Positions 1 through 10,358 of a stretch of 64,000 nt of DNA are shown here, one piece after another. Made by a program: the position numbers and the translations under genes. Below the pieces are notes generated by a model. The model had not been told where the DNA came from, ran no database searches, and was given only the letters and a program-made list of their open reading frames with translations. Position 1 is the stretch's first letter. Each line of letters starts with the position of its first letter. The stretch lies in NCBI GenBank assembly GCA_047967505.1, contig CM106541.1, one strand, 5' to 3'. The stretch is from Dipteris shenzhenensis. Lineage: Eukaryota; Polypodiophyta; Polypodiopsida; Gleicheniales.

Positions 1-167
1 AGGGTGCTCCAACCAAGTCAAAGGAAAATTCTATGATAAGAAGTTGAAATCATAACTGCAAAAGAGAGCTAATAATATGAAGAAGGAAAATAGATCCTGT
101 AAGACCCCATGATGGCATGCCATTATTGGCAACTCTTGTGGGTGTTTGGGCTTGTGGAAATGGGTAG
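1..167. other. Unassigned flank left of gypsy copy 1
   Basis: No gene or recognisable repeat is seen. This DNA lies outside the TG-end of the first LTR, so it is either the insertion site of gypsy copy 1 or another repeat. The five bases next to the LTR (163-167) would be one target-site duplicate, but the partner end is truncated, so it cannot be confirmed. Confidence 0.4.
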
Positions 168-1168
168 TGTTACCTAGAAAAGAAATCAGGACAAGAGGCT
201 AGACACTAAGCATGGCGACACTCAAGTGCCATAGAGGAAAGGAGAACGTGAGGGTGAAACGTTATCATGGGAGGGGAAAAGGGATTAGAAGGGGAGGGAA
301 TGAAGAGGGAGACTATGGCACAAAGGGAAAAGGGAGAGGGGGAAGAAAAGCATGTACATGATGGGAGGAGGAATGTAAAGATGGAGACATCAAGGGAAGA
401 GGGCCATGCTTTATTTGGAAGGAAGGGAAGGGGGAAATCAAAGTAATAGCTAGGTGGCTTTACAAGAATGAGCGTGTCCATCAAGGAATAGCCCCATCCT
501 TTTATAGCCAAGAGAGGGGGTCTCTCCCAATAAATGCATCCTCCCACATGCATGGTGTGTGTGGAAAAGTCTCCCATGTGGGCTAGGCGATTACGCACTC
601 TCAATTGTGTGCGATAACGCTTGGCCTCATTTTTACACATATATCAACTCCCATATCCCAAGTCTATGATACTCCCTTGGCCTCTTCCCAATTTTATAAT
701 ACGTTCAAACATCTAAGAGGACAAGTGGAGGATTGGCACAAGGAATCTTGCCACCTCATCCTAGTTTCCCATTATTTAACTTGCATTCTTGGACTTTCTA
801 CACCCCCCCCCACATGGGCCTATCCTACATGGAGGGAATAATCCAATGTAATATCCATCTCCACGTATTTTATATTACTTATCCCATGGACTTTGGGCCA
901 TATCTCACTAAATGCAGACATGGGACTGCCTAGGTGGAGGGGTGGCACATGGAGGAGCCATGCCACCTTAACATTTTATAATATTACTACCATGGATTAT
1001 GTACAACACACCTTATGGGTCCTCTTACGTGGAAGGGTGGCACATGGTCATGCCTTGCCACCTCAACCCTAGGCCCTATGCACTCCATATTTTATTATAC
1101 TATTGCCACACATACAAGCACACACTCATATTTATGCCTTTTTACTTTGGTCAAATTTATCCATAATA
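168..1168 (-). repeat. 3' LTR of gypsy copy 1 (about 1.0 kb)
   Basis: The first ~815 bases are nearly repeated at 8055-8868. On the minus strand the LTR starts just after the polypurine tract; here it reads TATTATGG, where the second gypsy copy has TGTTATGG. It ends in ...GGTAACA (plus-strand TGTTACC at 168). A TATA-like box (TATAAA, plus-strand 501-506) is the likely promoter, reading leftward. Divergence from the other LTR is a few percent plus small indels, so this is not a fresh insertion. Confidence 0.85.
501..506 (-). promoter_or_regulatory. TATA-like box in the gypsy LTR
   Basis: The minus strand reads GGCTATAAAAGG here. The same sequence is conserved in the second LTR at 8397-8402. 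The position, about two thirds into the LTR, fits the U3 promoter of a plant LTR retrotransposon. No other core element could be recognised. Confidence 0.5.
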
Positions 1169-1180
1169 GTTCCCCCCCTA
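1169..1180 (-). other. Polypurine tract of gypsy copy 1
   Basis: The minus strand reads TAGGGGGGGAAC directly before the LTR start. This is the expected plus-strand primer of reverse transcription. The second gypsy copy has an even longer G run at the same place (about 28637-28645). Confidence 0.75.
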
Positions 1181-1253
1181 GGTAGGGAATGCACAGCATT
1201 TACATGCCTGGGACCATCATGCACAAAGAAGGGCTTGAGATAACACTTGTTGA

Positions 1254-2549
1254 TCACCTTCTTGCCATATGGCTCATGCAACTCTGAACTTGTATAGACC
1301 CATTGCTATGTTCCTTGATGACTTTGAATGGACCGGTCCACAATGGCAGAAACTTCTTATCCATTTGGTGGTCCAATCTATTATCAAAGCATAGCACAAC
1401 ATCCCCCTTAGCAAAGTGTCTTTCCCATCCCTTGCGAATCTTAGCATCTAAGCAGGACTTTTGTCGATTCTTTTGGATCTCTGTTTGGTGTAGTGCAAGG
1501 TGTCGGGTTTCATCTAACTTCTCAAGTTGTACCAATCTGGCCTCTACATGTTCATCTTCTGTCATCCTCTGTTCTTGTGCCAATCTCAAGGTCGGAATCT
1601 CTATCTCTAGTGGTAAAATAGCCTCAGTACCGTACACCAACTCAAAAGGAGTGTGACTTGTAGACGTTTTATGAGTGATGTTGTAAGCCCATATGACTTC
1701 TGTGACCTTCTGATCCCATCGGCTCCTGTTCCCTATAGCCATTTTTCCCATGGTTTTACAAAGGAGGCCATTGGTCTGCTCCGTTTGTCCCATGGACACT
1801 GGATGATAGATGCTAGAAGTGTGGTGATCAATACCCATGCGATCCATGAGCAATTCCACTGCTTCATTTGAGAATGGACTCCCATGGTCAGATACTATTT
1901 CCATGGGTGTCCCAAACCTTGTGCAGATATATTCAAATATGAAATTTGAAACTGCCTTACCATTTGCAGTGGGGAGGGTGATAGCTTCAGCCCACTTAGT
2001 GACATATTGAGTGGCTACCCAAAGATACTTCTTTTTGCAGGCAATCATGGGCAAGGGCCTGACAAAATCTATTCCCCACTTCTGAAACATATGGATGGAT
2101 ATCATTAGGTGATGTTGCCCAGGATGCAAATTCTTCCTACCAAAGAATTGGCATGGTTCACAAGTTTTGCAATACAAAGTGACATCCTTGAACAAGGTCG
2201 GCCAATAGTATCCAGCATGTAAAATCTTCTTAGCTGTATAGTCGCTGGCATAGTGGCCTCCATAAAATCCATCATGATAATGCTTCAATACCTTAGGTAC
2301 TTCATCTGCATCAATGGCCCATCTTAGTACCCCATCCATGCCTTGACGGTACAACACCCCATCAAAGAGGGTGTAGTGCCTACTATCTTTGCGGATCTTC
2401 TTTCTCTTATAGCTAGTACTTTCTGGAGGAAAGGAGAAAGTAGCCAGAAACCTGTAGATACTACCATACCATGGATCCCCAACTTCTATGGCCACTACAA
2501 GGGTTACATCAAGGCACTCCTCTAAATCTTCTTCAAGTTGGGAGAACAC
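1254..2549 (-). CDS. Integrase of gypsy copy 1
   Basis: A 431-codon open frame covering most of a Ty3/gypsy integrase, which inserts element cDNA into the genome. Seen: an HHCC zinc-binding region (HYHDG, GGHYASD, then CKTCEPC) at about residues 90-135; the DDE core with D in WGIDFV, D in VSDHGSPF and E in GQTEQTNG; and a C-terminal GPFKV-type domain near the end. No chromodomain follows. It is the only segment of this copy still open over its full domain, although its linkage to RT upstream is broken. The terminal residues differ from the copy at 28640, so the last few codons may be frameshifted. The first Met is arbitrary, because the real protein is cut from a polyprotein. Confidence 0.85.
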   Translation of the reverse strand: MFSQLEEDLEECLDVTLVVAIEVGDPWYGSIYRFLATFSFPPESTSYKRKKIRKDSRHYTLFDGVLYRQGMDGVLRWAIDADEVPKVLKHYHDGFYGGHYASDYTAKKILHAGYYWPTLFKDVTLYCKTCEPCQFFGRKNLHPGQHHLMISIHMFQKWGIDFVRPLPMIACKKKYLWVATQYVTKWAEAITLPTANGKAVSNFIFEYICTRFGTPMEIVSDHGSPFSNEAVELLMDRMGIDHHTSSIYHPVSMGQTEQTNGLLCKTMGKMAIGNRSRWDQKVTEVIWAYNITHKTSTSHTPFELVYGTEAILPLEIEIPTLRLAQEQRMTEDEHVEARLVQLEKLDETRHLALHQTEIQKNRQKSCLDAKIRKGWERHFAKGDVVLCFDNRLDHQMDKKFLPLWTGPFKVIKEHSNGSIQVQSCMSHMARR

Positions 2550-2559
2550 CCTTTTACAA

Positions 2560-3045
2560 TTTTGAAAGAAAAATCATATTCTTGTAAAACTACCAACCAT
2601 TTGGCCAACCGGCCCATGGGATTCGGTGATTGAAGAACTTGCTTTGAAGACCAGTGCTAGTGAGTATAATGAAGGACTTTCTAGCCACATAATGCTAAAA
2701 TTTCTCAATGCAAAACACCGAAGACAAGGCGTGCTTGTCAGCCTCTGAGTAGCGTCGTTCGGTGTCAAGCACTTATCGAGAAGCAAATCGAACGGGATAC
2801 ATGAACCGATCCTCCCCTTGCTAGAGAAGAATACCTGCCAAAGTGTGCTCACCAAACCCAAGATTGATATAGAAAGTCTTTGACCAATTTGGATTGCGTA
2901 GAATGGGTTCTGAAGCCAGAGCATTCTTGATTTGTGCAAACCCATGATCACAATCCTCATTCCAAGAGAAACCAACCCTATCTTTCAATAGCATAGTCAT
3001 GGGTCATGTCAAAGCAGTGTATTGATCAATGAAGCGGCAATAGTA
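2560..3045 (-). pseudogene. RNase H end of reverse transcriptase, gypsy copy 1 (broken)
   Basis: In the correct frame the minus strand reads an RT-linked RNase H, with motifs such as FAQIKNALASEPIL, TFYINLGFGEHTLAGILL and SEADKHALSSVFCIEKF. In-frame stops follow ILL and FASR. The long open frame at 2574-2975 lies in another frame and is a shadow. The second gypsy copy has the intact wording (MYPVPFASRQLLKSER, 39634-39861), which confirms the reading. It normally removes RNA from the RNA:DNA hybrid during reverse transcription; here it is inactive. Confidence 0.75.
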
Positions 3046-3903
3046 TCATCCTAGATTGACTAATGAGCGTACCTGACGTGTTGTTGTTAGCGGGGAGAGC
3101 TTGAGGATAGCTTCTACCTTCTCGGGGTCAGGCTTGACACCCTTGGATGAGACAATATGTCCTAGTAACCTCCCTTGAGTGGCTCCAATGGTGCATTTCT
3201 TAGGGTTGAGACTGCCATTCGCATCATTGACCCTTTGGAAGGCCAACCTAACTTTCATGATGTGCTCCTTACATGACGAGAATATTATGCAAAAATCATC
3301 TAAAAACACCTCCAAGAAATCCCCCAAATAAGGAGCAAACACCATTTGCATAAATCTTTGAAAGGTAACAAGAGCATTAGTGAGGCGAATGGCATTACTT
3401 TGAATGCAAATGTCCCCCAGGGTGTGGCAAATGTGGTTTTAAGCACATCTTCGGCAATTCTGATTTAATAACCCGGAGTAACCATCACAGAAAGTATACA
3501 TCTCATGAACACTTACCTTCTCAAGAATGAGGTCTTGAAAGGGATGAGGATGATGGTCCCTCTGGGTGGCTGCATTGAGTTTCTTATAGTCGATGTAGAC
3601 CCACCACTTGTTTTTCTTTGGGGTGACCACCACTAGTGAAACCCATTCAGTATTGTGAACCAGGACAATAAACCCAACTTCTACAAGTTTTTGCAACTCT
3701 GAGCACAAAGCATCGGTCTGTAGGGGCCCTAATCTCAGATACTTTTGAGCCACAAGCTTTGCATCAGGCTTCAGCTCTATCTTGTGCTCTATGGCAATCA
3801 CATGGTGAAGGTGGTAGTAGCTAGTTGCAAAGATGTCTGGGAAATCTTTGAACATTTCTAGGAACTCGTCTTTCTCACTTGGAGTGAGGTCTGGAGAAAG
3901 CAT
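3046..3903 (-). pseudogene. Reverse transcriptase of gypsy copy 1 (frameshifted)
   Basis: Two open blocks, 3439-3903 and 3046-3351, together make a Ty3/gypsy RT. The N-terminal block has WVYIDYKKLNAAT and CDGYSG (the first catalytic Asp region). The second block has the catalytic box VFLDDF followed by HIVSSKGVKPDPEKV. The box is FLDD instead of the usual Y/F-x-DD with Y or I before it; the second gypsy copy has the same VFLDD, so it is a family trait. A frameshift near 3351-3439 separates the blocks, in the region whose intact equivalent in copy 2 reads KVMPFGITNARATFQR. Confidence 0.85.
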
Positions 3904-3960
3904 AGATTCAAGCTATTGAGGACTCACTGTCACCTTTTCTGCAAGTGGTGGGGTTGGAGA

Positions 3961-4680
3961 TTACCCCATCATGTAAACTTCCTCCTCTGAGAATTCCTCC
4001 CCCTCGTCTAATTCTTCCATTGATTCAGACACTGAGGATGAGAGAGTATCACTGTCTTGCTCCTCTTCTTCTTCTAGTTCCATGGCACCTGGTTGCACTG
4101 GGATCTTCTCCTTAGAAGCACCAAATGACATGTGTCCTATCTTCCAATAGCTGACTGCATCACTCTTTCTCAACCATGGTCTCCCGAGTATGGTTGGGTA
4201 ATTCTTGCCTATATCTTCGATGTCCACTACATAGAAATTGATGGTGGTGGTCAACCCATTGACAATGATGGGCAAATCCTCAATGACTCCCAGGGTGGCA
4301 AGTCATCGACCATCTACTACCTTGATTCGAGTGGAGGAACACCTTGTACATTTCAAATTCAATTTCTTCATTATTCGGGGCATCATGATATTACATGCAA
4401 CTCCCCCATCAGCACACACACTTTTGACATGACAATTATCTATGATGACATCCACTGTATGTGGGTGCTGATCGATTTCTTCAGAGATAGAAGAGACCTC
4501 TCGTACCTTTTCCTTTTTCTTGCTCCTCCTTGTTGAGAGCCCTTGCTGCAGCTCACGTCTCACCTTAGGGCTTAATGCTTTCAGTTGAGGGAGCATGATG
4601 CTCAAAGATCGATGAGCAAGGTCTTGAACAACCAAATAGTCCTCTTCCTCGAGCCGATGGGAAAATCCGAGGGTGACCAC
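3961..4680 (-). pseudogene. Aspartic protease region of gypsy copy 1
   Basis: Two overlapping frames cover a retropepsin-like protease. 4303-4680 has the candidate active site CADGGVACNIM (a D-G-G form common in plant non-chromovirus gypsy proteases). 3961-4275 has the C-terminal ILGRPWLRKSDAV, which resembles the protease C-terminal ILGRDWL/PWL motif. A frameshift lies between them. An acidic Glu/Ser stretch follows, linking to RT. In an active element it would cut the Gag-Pol polyprotein. Confidence 0.65.
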
Positions 4681-5880
4681 TTACTCCTGCAAGATCTTTT
4701 AGTCTTCTCTATTGTTGGGTCTGCTATCTCATCATCTGAGGGCTCTGAGAAGGACACCTTCTTCCTGGGGTGGCCTGATACACGGTTTAGAGAGGGGTTT
4801 GAGGTGGTACGACTTCTTTTCACGAGGCCAAGGATCTCTATGTTATAATCCTCAGTGCCTGATTGACTTGGAAGATTCACCCTTGGAATATTGGGACATT
4901 CCATGCGATAATGACCCTTCTAGTGGCATTCGTAGCACACAACATTGGCACGTTCTCTTAGAGGGTGATTAGCTTGATTTCTGATGCCCACCATCTCAAG
5001 CCAAAGATCATTTAGGGCCTTGGCTAGGTCATTAACTCTGGGTTCTTTAGCAGGAGGGGTCGGGGAAGTAGGAAGGAGGGGGGCTCATGGGCGAGGCTGG
5101 GGAAATCTTCCAGGTGGAGGGTGAGGATATACACCTTGTTGAGGGTAAGCATCTAAGGGAGGACCATACATTTGAGGTGGAGGCGGTGGATACATCCCTG
5201 ATGGGGGGTGGGAGTATGCCCTTGGAGTGGACCCCCCAGGTTGTTGTTGCTAGAGCGGAGGGGGTTGTGAAGGGACAATCATCTTCTTTGAAGTGGGGTC
5301 AGAGTGCACTTTATCAAAATTTTGAGCAATCTCATGTTCTAGGACCATAGTTTCTGGATTCTCCCATTTAAGCTTGAGGCAGAATTTGTCACTTGCTCCT
5401 GCTATAAGGTAGCCCAAAACATGCTGAGTCATTCCAGCTCGAAATTCGACATTGTCCTCCTGCATGGCATTAAACGGTCCAGGAGCACAATCGCTCGATC
5501 CACATATCGATGTGTCGTCTCACCTTCTGACTACTTCAAGTTTGCCACCTGTAGGTACACATTCTCCGGCTTCTCTTCTTTGCCAGAATACTCAATCATC
5601 ACTCCTATCAACCTTGGCCAGCTTTAGCAAATGTCTTTGGCCTGCTTCTCATACCACACTTGAGCCCAGACCCTCTAGAAATGTGGGAAGAACCAACAAC
5701 CATCTATCTTCAATAAGAACATTGAGAGAAACACAACGGCGCTTGAAGGCCACAAGATACTCATTTGGATTTTCTTCAACCCATCCACAAAACACGGGAA
5801 TGTCAGCCATGCTTGAAAAATGGAAAAGAGAGAGTCAAAATGAGGCTTATCTATTGGCAAACAATGGAAAGAGGTAGCTT
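4602..5880 (-). pseudogene. Gag of gypsy copy 1 (broken)
   Basis: The minus strand carries a Gag capsid-like region and a CCHC zinc knuckle that reads CYECH-stop-KGHYRMEC near 4890-4940, so the knuckle itself holds a stop codon. Further upstream, FRAGMTQHVLGYLIAGASDK (about 5370-5440) matches the same stretch in the second copy (42432-42692), where more of the capsid is open. A proline-rich linker is also seen. Several frameshifts make this unreadable as one protein. In an active element Gag packages the element RNA. Confidence 0.7.
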
Positions 5881-6369
5881 GAACTAAAAATCAGGTGAAG
5901 ATACATTCACAAAGCACACATAGGCAAGGTAGGGTGTGACTGGTGTATTGTGAAATACTACACGGGAGGAATCTTCAACATAGAATAGCTCGTAGAAAAT
6001 CTTAAAAGACCAACTCTCATGATATTGCATCCATCTTTACAAGCGAGGGTTAGAGACACGATGCTACATGAGGTTGTTCATCAAGGCAAACAAGAATGCC
6101 ATGACAAATATTAACAGTTGGAGAGCTTGCACATCACCTTTAGCTTCTTCCAATTCTTGTAATCGCCATGCTATTTCTACAAGGGGTGTGCGGTCTGGCA
6201 TCCTTCTTTTGAGAAATGCCCTTGAGGACCTTTCTGATGACCTTCTGAAGTCGGTAAACTCGTATCAGATATGCCCAACACTTAGTTTCATGATGACCAC
6301 AACCTTTGCATTCCTTATAAATGATCACCCTCCTTCATGGCTTGCGGCTTTGTTGGGGTGGTGCTTCCA

Positions 6370-6818
6370 CTCGTGTCATGCGTGATTGAAGTACAAGCTT
6401 CACGTGCCAAGAAATCAACAACTATATTTTGAGCTTAAGGGATATGCTAAATTTTTATCTCTTCAAATTGTTGGCACAGTTCCAATGCTTGTTGATGTCA
6501 TGGAACCAAGCCTTCGCTCTGCACCTTCCACCTTCCACTAACTTGTTTACACACGAGTTGAGAATCTTCTTCCACCTCAAGTTGCTTGATGTGATGTTCT
6601 TGCACCTTTTGTAGCCCAAAAATGAGTGCCGAGTACTCAACTTGGTTGCAAGTACTTGCTGGTGCAAACTTACTATAACAATACACCTCACCCCCTAGTG
6701 AAGTGAGCTTCACACCCACATTAGAAGCCTTGGTCGAAGGTTTGTATGCGCTGTCAAATCGGAGGAGCCAAGATGTCATCACACCAAGACTAAAATCCGG
6801 ACATCCCAAGTTTCTCAA
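6370..6818 (-). pseudogene. Extra RNase H-like domain upstream of gag (copy 1)
   Basis: A second RNase H lies 5' of gag, separate from the RT-linked one. In order: LRFDSAYKPS (first Asp), CNQVEYSALIFGLQ (Glu), EEDSQLVCKQVSGRW (Asp), then in a shifted frame ALELCQQFEEI and AQNIVVDFLARE (fourth Asp), ending near 6370. The layout resembles the plant/archaeal-type RNase H (RNase HI family) domains in plant proteins and in Tat-type retrotransposons. At least one frameshift and stops interrupt it. The second gypsy copy preserves the first three acidic positions (43060-43368) but has lost the C-terminal part by deletion. Confidence 0.7.
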
Positions 6819-7413
6819 TAGTCCAAGATAGGTAGAAGGAGAGGGTGGGGAGAATTCAATACTTGAGCCAAATGTTCAGCACCAAATAAACTTGTAATCC
6901 TTTGTTGATAGTTTATCTTTAGACCAAAAAGAATTACAACTTGCAGCTCAAAATGAGGCACAAAGGGTTGATTAGGTACAAAGGGATTCCTTGGTCGAAA
7001 CATTACTAACCATAGCCGAGCCCTAGAAACCTTTGTAGTGAGATTGAGAATAAACCATTCAAGACAAGCTTATCCACAGGAGATAATAAGCAGATGCGCC
7101 AAATCTTCCCCCAAGCTTGGGGAGCATCCCACCCTTCGAAGAAGGACACCCTTTTAATTACCTCCAAAGCAGCAAGTAGCTCGATCACCGCACAATGAGT
7201 AGAATTGAAATCAAAGTCCTCCCAGCATATCACTAGTTCTTCACCTTGGATCATCCATGGTATATCCTCCCACCCGTCATCTCCTTGAGCAATGCACTGT
7301 ACAATCAGTTGTTGAAGATCAACATGAAGATCAAGAAAGAGATCTTGCCCATTAGTAGATGTAAGGCGTGGAGGACCAGGCACCAAATCCTTAAAGTCAT
7401 CGAGAAGTGACAT
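6815..7413 (-). pseudogene. N-terminal part of gypsy ORF1, unrecognised
   Basis: Two open blocks, 7006-7413 (135 residues from MSLLDDFKDLVPGPP) and 6815-7003 (62 residues, FRPRNPFVPNQPFVPHFELQ), precede the RNase H-like domain and probably belonged to one ORF of about 350 codons. No domain is recognised in this part. The second block is well conserved at 43338-43568. Because ORF1 lies between the primer-binding site and gag, it occupies the same place as the uncharacterised ORF1 of Ogre/Tat elements. Confidence 0.45.
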
Positions 7414-8027
7414 AAATATCCACCCTCCTCGTGTGGCATGTGTCCGTGAAGTGAACTTGAAAAAGTTTAGAATTTGCGATCTAGTAGGAGATATGAGTAG
7501 AGCACATGAAATGAAGTACTTTTGCTTTTTACAGCATATGAAAACTCCCCACGGTTAGAGAGTTACAGTTCATGGGAGGTCTTGGGTTCATATCCCACTC
7601 TTTAATAAAAAGAGAGGAGAGGAGAGGAGAAGGAGAAGAGAAAGAGCAAGAGAAGAGAGGGGGGCCATGGGATCAATTATAGTTTTGTAGAAGCCCAGAA
7701 AAACGGTCCGTGACCAGAAGATGCAAGAGCCCAAAAAATCATCGCGATCAATCCGTGATGCACGTGGGTGTACATAGTAGATGCGTGAATGCTGTTACAG
7801 TTCTACAGATGCGACCGGTATGAAAGATTCACCAACCGGAATACACATAGGAACCATGAGTAGAAAGCAAGCAGAGTCGAAGCATAGAAGCAGGGAGCTT
7901 TTGTAGCCATAGAGACAGGGAAGGCACACAGTTTGGAGATGCAAAAGTAGAGAACTATGCACGGAAGAGGCTGCAGAGCTGCACCCAGCCGTAGGAGTAA
8001 CATATTTTACACCACTAGCTGTGGAGA
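7414..8027 (-). other. Gypsy leader region, no gene seen
   Basis: Sequence between the primer-binding site and ORF1. It holds a purine-rich run (7610-7665, GAGAG/GGAGAA) and no convincing coding frame. It is most simply the 5' untranslated leader of the element. Confidence 0.45.
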
Positions 8028-8050
8028 TTTCGATCCCAGCAGCCACACCA
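8028..8050 (-). other. Candidate primer-binding site of gypsy copy 1
   Basis: The plus strand here reads like a tRNA 3' end (TTCGATC T-loop, then an acceptor strand ending in CCA). The minus strand therefore offers a primer-binding site starting TGGTGTGGCTGC, four bases from the 5' LTR edge at 8055. I could not assign the tRNA species with confidence. Confidence 0.55.
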
Positions 8051-8054
8051 TTTC

Positions 8055-8868
8055 TGTTACCTAGAAAAGAAGTCAAGACAAGAGGCTAGACACTAAGCAT
8101 GGCGACGCTCAAGGGCCATAGAGGAAAGGAGAATGTGAGGGCGAAACGTTATCATGGGAGGGAAAAAGGGATTAGAAGGGAAGGGAATGAAGAGCGAGAC
8201 TATGGCACAAAGGGGAAAGGGAGAGGGGGGAGAGAAGCATGTACATGATGGGAGGAGGAATGTAAAGATGGAGACATCAAGGGAAGAGGGCCATGCTTAT
8301 TTGGAACGAAGGGAAGGGGGAAATCAAAGCAATAGCTAGGTGGCTTTACAAGAATGAGCGTGTCCATCAAGGAATAGCCCCCTCCTTTTATAGCCAAGAG
8401 AGGAGGTCTCTCCCAATAAATGCATCCTCCCACATGCATGGTGGGTGTGGAAAAGTCTCCCATGTGGGCTAGGTGGTTACGCACTCTCAATTGTGTGCGA
8501 TAATGCTTGGCCACATTTTTCCACATATATCAACTCCCATATCCCAAGTCTATGATACTCCCTTGGCCTCTTCCCTATTTTATAATACGTTCAAACATTT
8601 AGGAGGACAAGTGGAGGGTTGGCACAAGTAATCTTGCCACCTCATCGTACTTTCCCATTATTTAACTTGCATTCTTGGACTTTCTACACCCCCCCCACAT
8701 GGGCCTATCCTACATGGAGGGAATAATCCAATATATATCCATCTCCACCTATTTTATATTACTTGTCCCATGGACTTTGGGCCATATCTCACTAAATGCA
8801 GGCATGGGACCGCCTAGGTGGAGGGGTGGCACATGGAGGAGCCATGCCACCTTAACATTTTATAATAT
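8055..8868 (-). repeat. 5' LTR of gypsy copy 1, truncated
   Basis: Near-identical to 168-984. Its inner edge starts TGTTACC like the other LTR. It lacks the last ~185 bases present at 985-1168; at 8868 the sequence switches to an unrelated transposon fragment, so the outer U3 end was deleted or replaced. TATA-like box at 8397-8402. Confidence 0.85.
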
Positions 8869-8880
8869 TCTACAATTCCA

Positions 8881-9702
8881 TTGGAGGAAACTAGATTTGT
8901 TCTTGCAAAAAACAAATCACTTGACATAGATGAAATGAAAGGCTTGAAAGCCTTCATTAAATATCTTCAAAGTATGATGTAAAAATATCCAGAGCAATCA
9001 ACTAAGAATTTGGAAACAATTAAATCAACTGAAGCACTTATCCAATCTTTAGAAAGACAAGAAAACTTAATGAGCATTGAATATTGTGAATCCTTTTGGC
9101 CGAAACAAGCTAGGTCACCAAGTTTTCCTTTGGATATAAATATGTTAGTAGATATGGAGGAAGTAGAGGAATGCCTTTTACCTCAAAAATATTGTGGCAG
9201 GAAGGGAGACAAACCCTTACCAGAGTTTATACCATCTAATGAGATTGAAAATGGTCTATTTGTTGCAGTTTGGGCATCTAATCCAAGTTCAAAGTTGGAT
9301 GACCAAGGTGGCCCAATTTGGGTTGCAAAGGTTGCTAAGATAGAAAGGGATGACAAGGGAACTCCTATAACATTCACAGCTTTATGGTATGAACCAAAGC
9401 CATTGAAAAATCTCCCAAGAAGATATACAATAAAACAACTCTATGAGGGATGCTTGCAAAAGAAACATGAATGGGTTCCAAATAATGAGGGATTAATAGA
9501 GGTGGAAGTCAGCAGCATTATTCATTGCTGGAAATCGAGGACACAAAGTTTTAAAAAGAAGCATGGATACAATGTTGAAAAATGTATCACAATCCCTGAT
9601 CCAAGTCGTGTCCATATTAAACATCATTTGGCAAGACTTGACCCATCATGCGCAAATACATTACATGACTCTGATGAATCTGAACGAGATTCAGATGCAT
9701 AA
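8881..9702 (+). pseudogene. Unrecognised transposon-type protein, C-terminal part
   Basis: A frame that is open from 8881 except for one TAA at 8980-8982, then 230 codons from Met 9010 to 9702. The centre (FVAVWASN, then GPIWVAKVAKIERDDKG, then FTALWYEPK) reads like a small beta-barrel of BAH or Tudor type, followed by a basic stretch and an acidic Ser/Asp tail (DSDESERDSDA). I do not recognise the family. The frame begins right at the truncated gypsy LTR, so the N-terminal part is missing. It is probably the 3' part of a transposon or gene copy; it is not part of the gypsy element. Confidence 0.4.
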
Positions 9703-10106
9703 GATAATGTTTTGTATGCTTTTTTCCATACAAATGGTGTATCTATACACCACCAATAAGATAATGTATGGTATGCTTTGTTTTTCAAAAAAAGAGTGTA
9801 TCTATGCACCACTTATATATTGAATTCAACAAACTCTTTTTTTTTTTTAATGGTGTATCCATACACTACTTATTTGTTGAATTCAACAAACTCTTTTCAT
9901 ATGGTGTCATATTTCCACTTTATCAGTATAGTGTTAAAAATGAACTGGAGTTAGGAGACTACTATTATTATTATTATAGTTATTGGATGGGGGCACCATG
10001 CACAAGTTTGGGAATTATAGCTTCATTGAGCCATTTTTCTTTAAATTAGAGGTCACCACTTGACTTTTTAGCTTAATAAGGCCATATTTGTATATAAGTG
10101 ACCCAT
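9703..10106. repeat. Short AT-rich direct and inverted repeats
   Basis: Directly after the stop at 9702 there are several copies of TATGGTGTATC.ATACACC-like inverted repeats and a duplicated TTGAATTCAACAAACTCTTT (about 9819 and 9876). The stretch is AT-rich with a poly-T run at 9837-9849. No gene is seen. It could be a 3' UTR or a small foldback. Confidence 0.4.
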
Positions 10107-10358
10107 TTAGTGCTCTAAAAAACCCAATTTTTTTACCTCACTAAGTATTGAAGTTGAGTGGAGAGGATATGCTCCCAAAAAAAGTCCAAACCAGGAGAGA
10201 AAGTCCAAAATTTTTGATAGTGTGTTACATATAGTCATTGGGATGTGAAATAGCTTGCTCCTTCTAAAATGCATATTTTTGTCTGGAATGTCGATTAAGG
10301 TCATGATGAATTTTTTGTATAATTCCCTTTGATTTAGACATGTTGCACTCTCAATCGC

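Larger units (their letters stand above)
168..8868 (-). mobile_element. Ty3/gypsy LTR retrotransposon, copy 1 (5' LTR truncated)
   Basis: An old minus-strand Ty3/gypsy element. In its own 5'-3' order (right to left) it shows a 5' LTR remnant (8055-8868), a primer-binding site, an ORF with an RNase H-like domain (7413-6370), gag with a CCHC knuckle, protease, reverse transcriptase, RNase H and integrase, then a polypurine tract and the 3' LTR (168-1168). The order PR-RT-RH-IN defines Ty3/gypsy. No chromodomain is seen after the integrase. Stops and frameshifts break every polyprotein segment except integrase, so the copy is dead. It is closely related to the copy at 28582-43638, which helps show which frames are real. 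The 5' LTR ends abruptly at about 8868 against unrelated DNA. Confidence 0.9.

Noticed and set aside
2574-2975. 133-codon open frame on the minus strand
   Set aside because: Out of frame with the RNase H reading confirmed by copy 2; a shadow. The same applies to 39723-40040.
8028-8050. tRNA-like 3' end with CCA on the plus strand
   Set aside because: No tRNA 5' half or cloverleaf; its place beside the LTR makes it the complement of a primer-binding site.
9563-9823. 86-codon frame overlapping the end of the 230-codon frame
   Set aside because: A shadow in another frame running into AT-rich repeats.
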